Source: Bacteroidales bacterium
Lineage (GTDB): Bacteria; Bacteroidota; Bacteroidia; Bacteroidales; VadinHA17
Direction: 5' to 3'
Assembly (NCBI GenBank): GCA_016928075.1
Contig: JAFGLJ010000027.1
Span: 124,001 to 188,000, forward strand
Length of the DNA stretch: 64,000 nt
Numbering within the stretch: the stretch's first letter is position 1; each line of letters starts with the position of its first letter. This document shows positions 63,870 through 64,000 of this stretch, piece after piece. The notes beneath the pieces are model-generated. The model did not search any database. It was not told the DNA's origin and was given only the letters and a program-made list of their open reading frames with translations. A program made the position numbers and the translations under genes.

Positions 63870-64000
63870 TTAACCTGTTTTAGCCCGTAATCTATTAATG
63901 ATTTCCTCGAGGGGATATTCTTTCTGTATTGCATTCCCTATACCATTCAGCAGTATAAAGTATAAATCCTTCCCCTTTCTTTTCTTGTCCGCAAATATCT
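63870..64000 (-). CDS. aroB: 3-dehydroquinate synthase, C-terminal end only
   Basis: The minus-strand frame from 63998 to the TAA at 63872-63870 encodes 42 residues: the ADKKRKGKDLYFILLNGIGN motif near the start, then a helical tail ending LRAKTG. The DKKR...LLxGIG sequence is the conserved AroB C-terminus. The gene continues beyond the window. It fixes the order aroB-aroA-aroC-tyrA. Confidence 0.88.
   Translation of the reverse strand, partial: IFADKKRKGKDLYFILLNGIGNAIQKEYPLEEIINRLRAKTG

Noticed and set aside
63869..63934. Upstream ATG for aroA
   Set aside because: The segment is already the coding end of aroB in another frame, and aroA proteins start near MEVAVRASS.

Overview
The window looks like a chromosome segment of a Bacteroidota bacterium, probably of the Bacteroidales or a close relative. 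The pointers are a type IX secretion (type B) C-terminal sorting domain at 18417-19907, TAnnTTTG-type -7 promoter boxes, mostly weak Shine-Dalgarno sites, many SusD-less outer-membrane barrels with 'AQ' signal-peptide ends, the archaeal/eukaryotic-like short ProS, and a low-to-medium GC content. It carries about 50 genes, one tRNA-Lys, and several short palindromic intergenic repeats. I see no phage, insertion sequence, CRISPR array or rRNA.

1-8.4 kb: the 3' part of a DNA photolyase, two secreted thioredoxin-fold proteins, a VTT-domain membrane protein, two outer-membrane barrels, a CarH-like MerR regulator with a B12 light-sensing domain, a four-domain fasciclin lipoprotein and a YciI-like lipoprotein. 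Photolyase, B12-MerR and fasciclin together suggest a light/UV response neighbourhood. 8.6-14.4 kb: pirin, nitroreductase, delta-1-pyrroline-5-carboxylate dehydrogenase (pruA), a PqqB-like metallohydrolase and a Kef-type antiporter. 14.7-18.3 kb: tRNA-Lys and a tandem pair of ClC-CBS chloride transporters.

18.4-32.4 kb: a T9SS cargo protein, then rel (ppGpp), a Fur-family regulator, a lipoprotein hydrolase, a 1414-residue activase/double-cubane-type fusion protein, purA, a SPOR lipoprotein and a long-chain acyl-CoA synthetase. 32.4-37.8 kb: a GH2 lipoprotein, an HD-like protein, an isocitrate/isopropylmalate dehydrogenase homologue, pepD and a small rubredoxin.

37.9-44.9 kb (minus strand): an energy-metabolism operon, transcribed as methylmalonyl-CoA epimerase, a biotin-dependent Na+-pumping decarboxylase (alpha, small membrane, biotin carrier and beta subunits), a fused CitD-CitE citrate lyase subunit, CitF and perhaps rubredoxin. 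It fits anaerobic propionate/citrate metabolism with sodium-motive energy conservation. 45-47.5 kb: a membrane polyferredoxin with a Tat-exported DUF362 protein. 47.6-50.9 kb: larC-larE-larB for the nickel-pincer nucleotide cofactor, plus a WbqC-like gene. 50.9-55.1 kb: a FadL-like barrel and two Tyr-rich/Ser-Arg-rich exported proteins. 55.2-60.8 kb: proS, an unknown protein, an Omp85-like protein and tilS. 60.8-64 kb: an aromatic amino-acid operon (aroB-aroA-aroC-tyrA), cut by the window end.

The most unusual pattern is that at least four genes end inside dispersed palindromic or duplicated repeats. In pruA the repeat has replaced the native C-terminus. The CitD-CitE fusion and the single-chain activase fusion are the most notable proteins.
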